Shown in pieces: positions 49,478 to 59,327 of a stretch of 64,000 nucleotides of DNA. The notes beneath the pieces are model-generated. The model saw only the letters and a program-made list of their open reading frames with translations. It did not search any database and was not told the origin of the DNA. The stretch is from Bacillota bacterium (GTDB taxonomy: Bacteria; Bacillota; Clostridia; Christensenellales; Christensenellaceae): assembly GCA_023393165.1 (NCBI GenBank), contig JAEWMJ010000034.1, positions 1 to 64,000 on the forward strand. The letters are read 5' to 3'. A program made the translations under genes and the position numbers. Position 1 is the first letter of the stretch; each line of letters begins with the position of its first letter.

Positions 49478-50506
49478 TTATTCCACTTTGTAATAATCCA
49501 CATACCAGTCCGCAAATTTTTGCAGGCCTTCCTCAATGGATGTTTTAGGTTCAAATCCTGCCAGATTTTTTATTGATTCTATTGAGGCAAAGGTCGCGGG
49601 GACATCGCCCGCTCTATTAGGTTCAAAAACCTTTTCGAATTGAATAAATCTTTTCAGTTTTTTACTGAGAGCTCTTTCCAGTATCGCAATAAACCGCATC
49701 AGTTTTTCCGGCCGGTTGTTTCCAATGTTTAAAATCCTGTGCGGCTGATCTTCACCTGGAATCTGGTACATTATACTTTGTATGCCCTCAACAATATCGT
49801 CTATATATGTAAAATCACGAGACAGGTCGTTCTGATAATCACCATTGTTAAAAATACAGATCGGTTCCCCGGCGAAAAACTTTCTTGTAAAAGTGTAATA
49901 CGCCATATCAGGCCTGCCCATGGGACCGTAAACCGTAAAGAAACGCAATCCGGTTGCAGGAATACCATATAAGCGGCTGTAGGTATATGCCATTAATTCA
50001 TTCGTTTTTTTGGTTACCGCATATAGCGACACCGGATTGTCCACATTATCCGTTTCTTCAAAGGGAACTTTCGTATTGGCGCCATAAACAGAACTTGAAG
50101 AAGCATACACAAGATGCCGGGGTTTATACTGCCGCCTGCAGGCTTCCAGTATATTATAAAATCCAACTATATTGCTTTGGATGTAAGTATCGGGATTTTC
50201 AATTGAATAATGCACGCCGGCCTGCGCAGCCAGATTCACGACGATATCCGGTTTGTTTTCTATAAAAATCCTTTCAATAAAGCCTGCGTCCGCAATATCC
50301 CCTCTTTCAAAGCGGAAGCTGTCATAGCAGTTTAAAATATCCAAACGGGCATATTTTAAATGAATATCGTAATAGCCGTTGATATTGTCTATCCCGACCA
50401 CTTCGAATCCCTGCTCCAAAAGCCTCTTTGAAAGATAATAACCGATAAATCCCGCCGCGCCGGTAACCAGGATCGCCTTATTTTCAGCCGATTCTTTGTT
50501 TTCCAT
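49478..50506 (-). CDS. UDP-glucuronate 4-epimerase-like NAD-dependent epimerase
   Basis: A 342-residue extended SDR: GAAGFIGYYLSK, SSSSVYGAN, and the catalytic Tyr/Lys in YAVTKKTNE. The sequence ARLDILNCYDSFRFERGDIAD and TVYGPMGRPDMAYYTFT is characteristic of UDP-glucuronate 4-epimerases, giving UDP-galacturonate. It directly follows UDP-glucose dehydrogenase and overlaps it by 23 bases, which supports this substrate. The start at 50506 is preferred; 50521 lacks a site. Confidence 0.87.
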   Translation of the reverse strand: MENKESAENKAILVTGAAGFIGYYLSKRLLEQGFEVVGIDNINGYYDIHLKYARLDILNCYDSFRFERGDIADAGFIERIFIENKPDIVVNLAAQAGVHYSIENPDTYIQSNIVGFYNILEACRRQYKPRHLVYASSSSVYGANTKVPFEETDNVDNPVSLYAVTKKTNELMAYTYSRLYGIPATGLRFFTVYGPMGRPDMAYYTFTRKFFAGEPICIFNNGDYQNDLSRDFTYIDDIVEGIQSIMYQIPGEDQPHRILNIGNNRPEKLMRFIAILERALSKKLKRFIQFEKVFEPNRAGDVPATFASIESIKNLAGFEPKTSIEEGLQKFADWYVDYYKVE

Positions 50507-51920
50507 TCTTAATTGCCCCATCTTTTGAAATTATATGTATAGCCGGGTCGTCCGGCACAGGGTCTCCCCTGCCGATAGAATAATATTCTACCCCTGCCTT
50601 ACGCATATCATTGGCGCCGTAAATACTTCTTCCGTCAAATACCAGCGGCGTTTTCATGAGTTTTTTATACTCCCTGGGTTTGATTGCCTTTATTTCCTTC
50701 CATTCCGTGAAAATAAAACAAATGCTTGCATCCTTTAATGCGCCTGCGGCATTGGATGTATAATGTATGCTGCCCCGGTCAAAATTACCCTCCGGAAATT
50801 TCCGTTTAAAATTTTCAGCGCCAACCGGGTCATACGCATAAACCTCCGCCCCCTGCGCCAACAATAACGGGATGTTCTCGAGCGAAGGAGCTTCCCGAAA
50901 ATCGTCCGTACCGGGTTTGAACGTCAACCCCAATACTGCAACTTTCAGGCTGCTAAACGATATCAACCTCCTGCAAGCTTTTTTATAGAGCACCACCTTC
51001 TGGTCGTTATTGACGTCGATCGCCGCCTTTACAGTGCGCAACTGGTACCCATTTTGCCTTGCCAGGTACTCCAGCGCTTTTGTGTCCTTTGGAAAACAGG
51101 ATCCGCCGTAACCTACCCCGGCATTCAGAAAGCGGCTTCCGATCCGCTCGTCAAAACTCATTCCAAGCGCAACATCCCCAATATCCGCTCCCACCAGCTC
51201 GCACAAATTGGCGATATCGTTGATATAAGATATTTTGAGCGCCAAAAAATCGTTGCTTGCATATTTGATCATCTCAGCCGACCTTCTGCTTACTGAAACT
51301 ATGGGAATATGAAAGGGCTCGTATATTTTTTGAAGCATCTCTTCCGCCCATTTGCTTCTTGTTCCAATTACAATGCGCGGGGCTTTCAGCGTATCCCGTA
51401 CTGCCGTTCCCTGCGCCAGGAACTCCGGATTTGAGGCTACCTCCACTTTGATCTGTCTTTGGGAACCGGCGCCGTTTCCAATTACCTTTTTACCGCTGCG
51501 GGGCAAAAAATCGTGAATAAATTGCTCCACCTTGTCGTTGGTCCCAACCGGTACGGTAGATTTAACAACTACCAAACAGTCTTTTTCTATGGACTCCGCA
51601 ATCTGCCGTGCTGCCGCCGCGATATGCGTCAGGTCCGCAGATCCGTCCCGGCGTTCGGGCGTTCCTACGCCAATAAAAATGGCGTCCGCTTCCCGGTACG
51701 CCGCCTTATAGTCTGTTGTAAAATCCAGCCTTCCCGCCGCATAGTTTTTTTGGAGCAGCCCCTCCAGGTCCTGTTCATAAATGGGCGATACGCCCCGCTT
51801 CATTAATTCCACTTTATTTTCATCGATATCCACGCATGTGACCTGGTGCCCGACCTCGGCAAAACAAACACCGGCGACAAGGCCGACATAGCCTGTGCCT
51901 GCAACGGAAAGTTTTAACAT
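50484..51920 (-). CDS. UDP-glucose 6-dehydrogenase
   Basis: A 478-residue enzyme that oxidises UDP-glucose to UDP-glucuronate with NAD. The Rossmann motif is GTGYVGLVAG near the start and the catalytic Cys is in GYGGSCFPKDTKAL. Family length is ~440, so this has a short C-terminal extension. It feeds the epimerase that overlaps its end. Stops 46 bases after the pyruvyl-transferase gene. Confidence 0.93.
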   Translation of the reverse strand: MLKLSVAGTGYVGLVAGVCFAEVGHQVTCVDIDENKVELMKRGVSPIYEQDLEGLLQKNYAAGRLDFTTDYKAAYREADAIFIGVGTPERRDGSADLTHIAAAARQIAESIEKDCLVVVKSTVPVGTNDKVEQFIHDFLPRSGKKVIGNGAGSQRQIKVEVASNPEFLAQGTAVRDTLKAPRIVIGTRSKWAEEMLQKIYEPFHIPIVSVSRRSAEMIKYASNDFLALKISYINDIANLCELVGADIGDVALGMSFDERIGSRFLNAGVGYGGSCFPKDTKALEYLARQNGYQLRTVKAAIDVNNDQKVVLYKKACRRLISFSSLKVAVLGLTFKPGTDDFREAPSLENIPLLLAQGAEVYAYDPVGAENFKRKFPEGNFDRGSIHYTSNAAGALKDASICFIFTEWKEIKAIKPREYKKLMKTPLVFDGRSIYGANDMRKAGVEYYSIGRGDPVPDDPAIHIISKDGAIKNGKQRIG

Positions 51921-51965
51921 TTTCTTCTCGCCTTCTTTTTCACATTAAAAATTCTATCTGATCGT

Positions 51966-53063
51966 TTAGGCTTTTTCTATTTGTAATAAATACTCGCTAA
52001 AAAATTCATCCAATAAATCAAAATTTCTTTGTGCGTTATATTTTATTGAATCTGGAAGATTGATTTTTTCCCAAATCAATTTTTCTATCATATCTTTTAC
52101 ATCTTCTTTACTTAAGTTATATAATGATTTGCAATGTTTGGGATAACCTATTTGCTGATAGTACCTCTCAGTTTTTTCTGGATGTTTGGGAAAAGATAAT
52201 ACCGGCTTTCCATATGTACAGCCTAATATACCAACGTGTAATTTCGGAGTTATAATAGCGTCTGCGCCGGCTATTATACCAAGAAAGTCCATCGGATTTT
52301 TATAATCAAATATTACTGATCTATCTTTTGGCAATGCATTGTATATTTTATTTAAATAGCAACTTTTCATGATACAATCGGAGGCAATAATGTAACCGCA
52401 ATTATTATCTAGACATAATGTTTCCTGAATAGCCTTAATTACTTTTTCATAGTATAAATCTTCACCTATTGCCTCAGTAAAATGTATAAGTATTTTTTTT
52501 CTATTTTTTATTGCTATGTTATTTAGTATTTTGGAGACTAAATTGTTTTCGGCATTTATTTCATTCTTGATTATTTGCGCTGAATCTGAAGTAACGTTTA
52601 TTGCAGTTTTAACACCGTAATCTTCCATATATACTTGAGACTTTTCATCTCTGACTGATATTATTTTTGTTTTATTAAATATGAACACAGCGGTTCTTTT
52701 AAGAAATCCCCGTTCAAGAGGACCTGCGCCTACACCTATAATGGCTAACGGCTTTTTTCTAATAATCATAAACAATCCATATATATAATAAATTAAAAAT
52801 CGCTGTATTGAACCTTTTAAATTCTCATTATGCGATTGGCCAAAATAACCGCCCGGTATGTATATTAACGCTTCAGAAGAAAACAAATCCTTAATTGTTG
52901 CAGATCTGATTCCGATTTCCCGTTTTGAATATTCTGATGCTTTTGTAAATAAGACCTCAAAATCATTGTATCGGCTTTCTATATGTTTTTTGAATATATA
53001 AGCAAACAATGAATCCCCAAAATTTGAACCATGTGTAGCTCCACACAATAAAATTTTTTTCAA
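51966..53063 (-). CDS. Polysaccharide pyruvyl transferase family protein
   Basis: A 365-residue protein with the WcaK/CsaB-type fold: GATHGSNFGDSLF near the start, VGAGPLE in the middle and TPKLHVGILGCTYGKPVLSF near the end. It would add a pyruvate ketal to a sugar of the capsule, using PEP. AT-rich compared with the flanking genes, like the next seven. Confidence 0.82.
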   Translation of the reverse strand: MKKILLCGATHGSNFGDSLFAYIFKKHIESRYNDFEVLFTKASEYSKREIGIRSATIKDLFSSEALIYIPGGYFGQSHNENLKGSIQRFLIYYIYGLFMIIRKKPLAIIGVGAGPLERGFLKRTAVFIFNKTKIISVRDEKSQVYMEDYGVKTAINVTSDSAQIIKNEINAENNLVSKILNNIAIKNRKKILIHFTEAIGEDLYYEKVIKAIQETLCLDNNCGYIIASDCIMKSCYLNKIYNALPKDRSVIFDYKNPMDFLGIIAGADAIITPKLHVGILGCTYGKPVLSFPKHPEKTERYYQQIGYPKHCKSLYNLSKEDVKDMIEKLIWEKINLPDSIKYNAQRNFDLLDEFFSEYLLQIEKA

Positions 53064-53081
53064 CTAAAACCACCCCTGCAG

Positions 53082-54581
53082 TTATTGGTTAATTCTTATT
53101 CTTCTCTTGAATTTATTCAGAAAAGGTTTCGAAAACTGCTTTAATTGTATCCTTATAGATTCAGGAAAAACAAAATAATAGATCACCATCGCGGTTATTA
53201 TTGTTAAAACACAGAAAATGCCGACCAAACAAATTACAACAAGTGCTTCACTGAATAATGCAACCGTCAGCTTTTCTTTTATTAATATGATTATCGGTAT
53301 GATTAAAATATTTAGGAACATTGTTGGCAGCATACAACGAAGAAATACAGGCATATCAAACTTTATTAGTTTATATGTTTTGTAAATAATTATAAAATAA
53401 TTAATTATTAGAGATATAGAAACACCTATTGATACACCTAAAAGCCCCCATCTTGCTCCTATAAATGCAGCAGTAAAAGTGATTATTGCTTGTGCCAGGT
53501 GTATTAAGGCACGGTTATAGACAGCTCCCTTAGCCCTAAATAGCGGATCATTTATTTTGTACCCTACTCGAAAGAATATAGTCAGAGACAGTATACTTAA
53601 GGGTAAAGCCGCTTCAATCCACTTTGCGCCGAGCAATAAGGTTACAATGTTTTCTGAAAAAAGATAAATGGCAGCACCTATAGGAAAATATAATAATCCA
53701 AGCAGTGCTGAAGCTAAAATAAAAATATTGCTTAACCGATGGTTATCTTCCTGTATTACAGACATTGCGGGGAAAAAAACTTGATCTAAAACTTGACCAA
53801 ATAAACTTGCGGGAACAGCCATTAGCTGATAGGCCCTTCCATATATCCCCAATGAATATGGCCCCATAAAACGTGTAACAACAAAATTGTCTCCTTGATT
53901 AGTCACTACATTTAAAAGCTGAGACAGAGAGTGCCCTACGCCAAACCGCAGCATCTTCTTAAATGATTTTTTTTCAAATCCATATGGCAGCTTTATCGGG
54001 CATGCAAACCAAACGATTACCGTACCAATAACATATCTTGATAATAGCGCAATAACTAATGCCCAAATCCTCAGACCGGCGATTCCGAGAATTACCGCGA
54101 TGAAAGCATACACCAGATTTCCATAAATATCTTTTTTAATTATTACGTTGAATTTCATTTCCCGTTGCAGAAGAGAAAGAGATATTACTCCAAAGCTATT
54201 AATAAAAAAAGATAAAGAAATGGCTTTAAGTACTGACGCTTCGCTTATATTAATTAATTTAGCTAAAAAAGGAGATAAGACGGCAACAATTATTGCAGCG
54301 CACAAACCAAATAATATGGATGCGGTAAAGCCGGTTTGCATATCCTTTTGACTTAAATCCTGTTTTTGAATAATAGCCGGCCCAATACCGATTTGCCAAA
54401 ATATATCAGTAATACTTGTCACGATTACAACTGCACTAACTATGCCAAATTCGCTCGGTGTAAATATTCTCGCCAAAATCAAAGTAGTAATGAATTGAAT
54501 GATAAACACCGTAATTGATGAAATGGACATGGTCGTAAGACCTTTTAAGGTTTTTTTGTTTAAATTATCTTTATCCACCAT
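53082..54581 (-). CDS. Polysaccharide flippase Wzx (PST/MATE-like)
   Basis: A 499-residue membrane protein with 12-14 hydrophobic segments and the start LKGLTTMSISSITVFIIQF typical of Wzx/RfbX proteins (PST family, polysaccharide_synt). It moves lipid-linked repeat units to the outer face of the membrane. It stands between the polymerase and pyruvyl transferase genes, an arrangement usual for Wzy-dependent clusters. Confidence 0.88.
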   Translation of the reverse strand: MVDKDNLNKKTLKGLTTMSISSITVFIIQFITTLILARIFTPSEFGIVSAVVIVTSITDIFWQIGIGPAIIQKQDLSQKDMQTGFTASILFGLCAAIIVAVLSPFLAKLINISEASVLKAISLSFFINSFGVISLSLLQREMKFNVIIKKDIYGNLVYAFIAVILGIAGLRIWALVIALLSRYVIGTVIVWFACPIKLPYGFEKKSFKKMLRFGVGHSLSQLLNVVTNQGDNFVVTRFMGPYSLGIYGRAYQLMAVPASLFGQVLDQVFFPAMSVIQEDNHRLSNIFILASALLGLLYFPIGAAIYLFSENIVTLLLGAKWIEAALPLSILSLTIFFRVGYKINDPLFRAKGAVYNRALIHLAQAIITFTAAFIGARWGLLGVSIGVSISLIINYFIIIYKTYKLIKFDMPVFLRCMLPTMFLNILIIPIIILIKEKLTVALFSEALVVICLVGIFCVLTIITAMVIYYFVFPESIRIQLKQFSKPFLNKFKRRIRINQ

Positions 54582-54592
54582 AAATCCTTTTT

Positions 54593-56020
54593 CTAGTTAA
54601 TTCTCACTGCATTTTTTTGTGTATAACTTCTAATCAGTAACATAATAAACAATGGAATAAAGTAGACCATCATTGAAGGCCGAAACACTTCAAAAAAAGA
54701 AGCTCTAACCAAATTGATTAATATATAAAAAAGTGAGTAATACTTCGCAATTTCCATCCTTGATGATCCTTTATTGTTTATTTTAAATATTTTAGAAATA
54801 AATAAACCAGCAATAATTGCAATCGGAATAGTAAACCAACCAAAATTTCCATATAAGTCACCCAACAAAGAAGCTCCAACAGGGGCTCCAGCCATTGGGT
54901 TTATTTGTCCGGATAAAGACGCTTGTGAAAATAAATCTCCGAACAACCATCCGATTGGTAATAATGATGGTATAGATGCTATAAAACTAAATCCATATTG
55001 AAATGGTATAAATGAGGGAACATATTCAAAAATATGTACTACTGAAAAAAAAGTTAAACCAAATTCAGATAATGTCTCAGTTAAAGTCGATTTGCCTAAG
55101 ATGTCTTTTCCATAAGCAGTAAAAAAATTACCTAACGATGTCAAATCACTGTGTCGAACATCCCGCAAAACAGCGAGAAGATTTAATATCAAAAAAGCGC
55201 CTGCAACCCAAACTATAATTTGTCTTACTTTAAACTTCATATCAAAGATTTTAAAATAACATAAAACAAGTGCAAGAATCGCTGTCATAGGATATCGTCT
55301 ATCTCCAGTAAGTATCATTACTACAACAAAATAACCGATTATAGCAATCAAAATTTTCAAAGAAGTTTTAGGCTGTAACTTCCCGCTTGCAATTATAAAA
55401 ATTATGCTGGGAACTACTAAAAAAGCGAAATCATCCGCCAGGCCTGTGCTGCTTGTCACCGCTGAATAACTGCCTACTGCCTGTGCCTCCATAATCCATG
55501 TTATGTCTGTAAAAAGTCTAAAAGGAGCTGAAAACAACAATAGGATTATCCCGGTACTGTACATCAATTTATTTATCTTTTCGCTGGAAATTTCAATTGG
55601 TTCAGTTTTTTGCTTTGGTTTTTCAAATAATATAAAACCGAAGAATATGCTTTGTATACAGCATAATATATAAATACTTGTATGATATAAAATTAAAGGA
55701 GAATGTCTATTCATTAAATCCCAAAATATGCCGTTATCCAGATGAAATGCATTTAAAAAAATCCGTCCAAACATAAAAATAAATGTCAGGATTATAAACC
55801 AAATTCTAAAATCTGTAATTTCAATTTTTAACAGCCTAAAAGTTGCTATTTGAATTATGAGTAATATAATAGCTATGCAGGTAATAGCCGCAGACCATCT
55901 ATAAATAATATCAGGGTTTTCCCATGAGATAAAACCATATACTGCCAGTATTATCAGCAAAGTAAAATGTAATAAAACTAAAACAACATTTTTATTTGAT
56001 ATTTTTTTTATATTGTCCAT
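54593..56020 (-). CDS. Putative O-antigen/capsule polymerase Wzy
   Basis: A 475-residue membrane protein with about 12 hydrophobic segments and a larger external loop in the second half (DLFSQASLSGQINPMAGAPVG). Weak sequence conservation is normal for Wzy polymerases (EpsG/O-antigen_polysacc families); the call rests on topology and on neighbours (Wzx, glycosyltransferases, Wzz). Confidence 0.7.
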   Translation of the reverse strand: MDNIKKISNKNVVLVLLHFTLLIILAVYGFISWENPDIIYRWSAAITCIAIILLIIQIATFRLLKIEITDFRIWFIILTFIFMFGRIFLNAFHLDNGIFWDLMNRHSPLILYHTSIYILCCIQSIFFGFILFEKPKQKTEPIEISSEKINKLMYSTGIILLLFSAPFRLFTDITWIMEAQAVGSYSAVTSSTGLADDFAFLVVPSIIFIIASGKLQPKTSLKILIAIIGYFVVVMILTGDRRYPMTAILALVLCYFKIFDMKFKVRQIIVWVAGAFLILNLLAVLRDVRHSDLTSLGNFFTAYGKDILGKSTLTETLSEFGLTFFSVVHIFEYVPSFIPFQYGFSFIASIPSLLPIGWLFGDLFSQASLSGQINPMAGAPVGASLLGDLYGNFGWFTIPIAIIAGLFISKIFKINNKGSSRMEIAKYYSLFYILINLVRASFFEVFRPSMMVYFIPLFIMLLIRSYTQKNAVRIN

Positions 56021-56036
56021 ATATACCTCTTACGCG

Positions 56037-57116
56037 CTAATTACAAAGAACTTGATCCAGATAATCATTCCAGCTATTAATAATTTTTTCAGGACAATAT
56101 GTTTGGATTATCTTTTGTGCATTTTTGCCCAACTTATCTGAATACTCCGGATTATTTAACAGAAATAAAATCGCGTCGGCCAATTTTTCTATATCTCCTC
56201 TGGGCACTATAATCCCGTTTTCCATATTTTTAATTAACAATCTTGCTCCTCCGGGACTACTATCAGTCGCTATTACCGGAAGGCCCAGTGCCATCGCCTC
56301 AATAAGAGAATTTGAAATCCCTTCATAATCGGATGTTGATACATAAATCATAGACTTCTGCAATACTGTTTCGATATTTTTAACTTTACCCGCAAAAATC
56401 ACATTATCATTTAAGCCTATATCTAAAACCATCTTTTTTATTTCTTCCATATCATCTCCATCACCATAAAAAACCAAATTAATTCCGGGTTTGATTTTAA
56501 CTATTCTTTGGAATGCTTTAATCATTATATCCTGACGTTTTTGCTTTATATAAAATCTAGCAACAAAAGCAATCTCTTTGTTCCTTTCATAATAAGGTAA
56601 AGGGGAGATTGGTTTTACAGTTACGGGATTTGGAATTACTATACTCTTTGCCTTAAGTTTCTTTCCATAATAATCCATGGCTCCATTCGTTTGAAAAACT
56701 GCTCCATCTGCAAAATTAAAAAAATATCTTTTTAGCTTCAACAAAAGCCCTTTTTCAAAAAACGGATCACTTCTTTCGGATATAACAACTTTATTTTTAT
56801 TAAATATTGATGCAATAATTGAGTATAAATTTGAATTTGGTAAAAATGATATTACAATATCCGGTTTATTCTTATTTATCATTTTATATATACCAATAAA
56901 CGGTAATACTCTTTTCAATAATAAATTTTTATATATATTTTTTTCAGGAAAATACTTTATTGTATCATTAATTGTATAACTCAGCTCATTTCCGTCGAAA
57001 GTATAAATCTCGACTTTATTTCCACATTCTGATAGACCGTTTGCTAAAAAAGTAAATATCTTTGCGGCGCCGCCATAATTAATTTGATGCATTATAAACA
57101 TTATTTTTTTATTCAA
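56037..57116 (-). CDS. Glycosyltransferase family 4
   Basis: A 359-residue GT-B enzyme. The donor site has KQKRQDIMIKAFQ and FYGDGDDMEEIKK and the conserved E-x7-E region is DYEGISNSLIEAMALGLPVIATD. It adds a sugar to the repeat unit on the cytoplasmic face. Donor and linkage are not predictable. Confidence 0.87.
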   Translation of the reverse strand: MNKKIMFIMHQINYGGAAKIFTFLANGLSECGNKVEIYTFDGNELSYTINDTIKYFPEKNIYKNLLLKRVLPFIGIYKMINKNKPDIVISFLPNSNLYSIIASIFNKNKVVISERSDPFFEKGLLLKLKRYFFNFADGAVFQTNGAMDYYGKKLKAKSIVIPNPVTVKPISPLPYYERNKEIAFVARFYIKQKRQDIMIKAFQRIVKIKPGINLVFYGDGDDMEEIKKMVLDIGLNDNVIFAGKVKNIETVLQKSMIYVSTSDYEGISNSLIEAMALGLPVIATDSSPGGARLLIKNMENGIIVPRGDIEKLADAILFLLNNPEYSDKLGKNAQKIIQTYCPEKIINSWNDYLDQVLCN

Positions 57117-57128
57117 AATTATATTTCC

Positions 57129-58199
57129 TTATATAAATGTTTTTCTTAAAACTTTTTCAAACTCTTTATTTTTCTCTTCAATTTCACTAATAAATTTACT
57201 GCATAAAGCGTTTATATTATTATGATCCAATGTTTTTAGCCACGTGTAGAATTTGTCGCCTATATCATTAAGTGAATTATCGTCAACCGTAAATCCAATA
57301 CCACATTTTTCGCTTATTTGCTGCATATACGTACCTGTATTTACGATTATTGGCATTCTCAGATAAATTGCATAATATAACCGTATAGATAATAAAGTAT
57401 CCAATGCCGGGTTACCATTTCCAAATAAATTATTTATAACATCCGCTTTGTTTAATAATTGAGGCGTTTCTTCAACTCTAAATCCTCCATATGTTTCAAC
57501 ATTCGTTATTCCTTTTTCATTTGAATATTGTTTCAGAATATCAGAATTCTCCCCAAAAAACTGTAATATATATCTTTGATCATTCTTAAAAGCGTCAATA
57601 ATTCTTTTACAATAATCAATGAACCTAATAGAACCGATAAAGCAAATATGAACAGGCAAACTGATATCGTGATTTCCCTTTAAAGCGCAGCTTTCCAGAA
57701 TATCCTTGTTAAAACTATGGATTGTCAGATATCCGTATTGAGGCAGAAACTTTTTAAAACCTTCTGAAGATATTGTTGTAAAATTAGATTTATAGACTAA
57801 TTCTCTAATTTTTAAAAAAATGAATGGGTTTCTCTCCTGGCAGTAATCCCTAATATTTATGCAATATTTGCAATTACTGTAATTTGTAAGAAAATCAGAA
57901 AACATTAACGCCGTTTCGGTTTTCCAAACTATAATAAAATCATACAGATTCTTTTTAATAATACTTATTGCATATTTTTTAAAGCCATAGTAGCTTAAAA
58001 ATTTTCTGATTTTGTTCCAATCTCTATTGACTTTTATCGGATACCTGTAAATATTTTCAGCAGCTATTTTCTCCTCCTCGTTATATTTATCTATATAAAT
58101 AATGTCATATTTAATATGGTTAGTATCAAAAAAAGAAGAGTACAGGCTGATTAAAGGCATATGTTTAATATTAACAATACTTAATATGCAAATTTTCAT
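57129..58199 (-). CDS. Glycosyltransferase-like capsule protein
   Basis: A 356-residue protein that looks like a divergent GT-B transferase: an N-terminal Rossmann-type start (MKICILSIVNIKHMPLISLY) and a C-half with ICFIGSIRFIDYCKRIID and QFFGENSDILKQYSNE. The E-x7-E signature is not clear. It overlaps the upstream epimerase stop by 4 bases (ATGA) and is probably the second transferase of the repeat unit. AT-rich. Confidence 0.6.
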   Translation of the reverse strand: MKICILSIVNIKHMPLISLYSSFFDTNHIKYDIIYIDKYNEEEKIAAENIYRYPIKVNRDWNKIRKFLSYYGFKKYAISIIKKNLYDFIIVWKTETALMFSDFLTNYSNCKYCINIRDYCQERNPFIFLKIRELVYKSNFTTISSEGFKKFLPQYGYLTIHSFNKDILESCALKGNHDISLPVHICFIGSIRFIDYCKRIIDAFKNDQRYILQFFGENSDILKQYSNEKGITNVETYGGFRVEETPQLLNKADVINNLFGNGNPALDTLLSIRLYYAIYLRMPIIVNTGTYMQQISEKCGIGFTVDDNSLNDIGDKFYTWLKTLDHNNINALCSKFISEIEEKNKEFEKVLRKTFI

Positions 58200-59326
58200 G
58201 TGTTATCCCAAACGGTCTTTCTCACTATTTTTGAATAGCTTTGGATAATCTTAATAACTTTTACGGATACGTTAATATCAATGTAATCCGCCACTACGGC
58301 CGCTTTTACATTGCAAGAATACATTGACAAGCATAAATCTACCGCTTGCTCAATATCAGCAACCCTAATGCCGCCAATAATGATTGTTCCCTTATCGAGC
58401 ACCTCCGGCCTTTCCGTAGACGTCCTGATTAAAACCCCCGGGAAACCTAAAATAGCGCTCTCTTCCGATAAGGTGCCGCTATCGGAAAGCACGCAATAGG
58501 CGTTCATTTGCAGATGATTATAATCTATAAATCCAAACGGTTTTAAACTTTTCACAAGCGGATGAAATTGAAATCCCCTTTGTTCAATAAACTTCTTGCT
58601 TCTTGGATGCGTAGAATAAATAACAGGCATTTGGTACTTCTCAGCAATATAATTTACAGATTCCATCAGTGACATAAAATTTTCTTCTATATCCATATTT
58701 TCTTCACGGTGAGCCGAAAGCAGGATATACTTGCCCTTTTGTAAATTAAGTCTGCTTAACACATCGCTGGAATTTATTTTTTCTAAATGATTTGTAAGCA
58801 CTTCACGCATTGGCGAACCGGTTACAAATATGTTTTTGCCGTCAATCCCTTCGCTTAACAGATACCTTCTGCTATGCTCCGTATAAGGTAAATTGATATC
58901 TGATATATGGTCCACGATCTTCCTGTTGATCATCTCAACTACATTCCAATCCCAACAGCGGTTGCCCGCTTCCATATGGAAAATAGGTATCTTTAATCTC
59001 TTGGCGGAAATAGCTGACAAAGCTGAATTGGTATCCCCGAGAATTAAAAGAGCGTCCGGTTTTTCCCCGGACATTACCTCATAAGTTTTTGCGATGATAT
59101 TGCCGATGGTTTCCCCCAAATGGCTTCCGGCGCACTCTAAATAATAATCAGGCGCTCTTAAATCGAGCTCTTCAAAAAATATCTTGTTCAGGGTATAGTC
59201 CCAGTTCTGACCAGTATGAACAAGAATGTGCTTAAAATATTTGTCACAAGCCTTTATACATGCCGAAAGCCTGATGATTTCCGGCCTGGTGCCTACAATT
59301 GTCATTACCTTTAGTTTATCAGGCAT
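58196..59326 (-). CDS. UDP-GlcNAc 2-epimerase family enzyme, CapG-like
   Basis: A 376-residue non-hydrolysing UDP-N-acetylhexosamine 2-epimerase: GTRPEIIRLSA, HTGQNWDY, LGDTNSAL, HMEAGNR, and SDSGTLSEESAILGFPGV. In the CapE/F/G route this enzyme performs the last step to UDP-L-FucNAc. The order capE-capF-capG supports that. GGAGG precedes the ATG at 59326, one base after the CapF stop. Confidence 0.88.
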   Translation of the reverse strand: MPDKLKVMTIVGTRPEIIRLSACIKACDKYFKHILVHTGQNWDYTLNKIFFEELDLRAPDYYLECAGSHLGETIGNIIAKTYEVMSGEKPDALLILGDTNSALSAISAKRLKIPIFHMEAGNRCWDWNVVEMINRKIVDHISDINLPYTEHSRRYLLSEGIDGKNIFVTGSPMREVLTNHLEKINSSDVLSRLNLQKGKYILLSAHREENMDIEENFMSLMESVNYIAEKYQMPVIYSTHPRSKKFIEQRGFQFHPLVKSLKPFGFIDYNHLQMNAYCVLSDSGTLSEESAILGFPGVLIRTSTERPEVLDKGTIIIGGIRVADIEQAVDLCLSMYSCNVKAAVVADYIDINVSVKVIKIIQSYSKIVRKTVWDNT

Positions 59327-59327
59327 T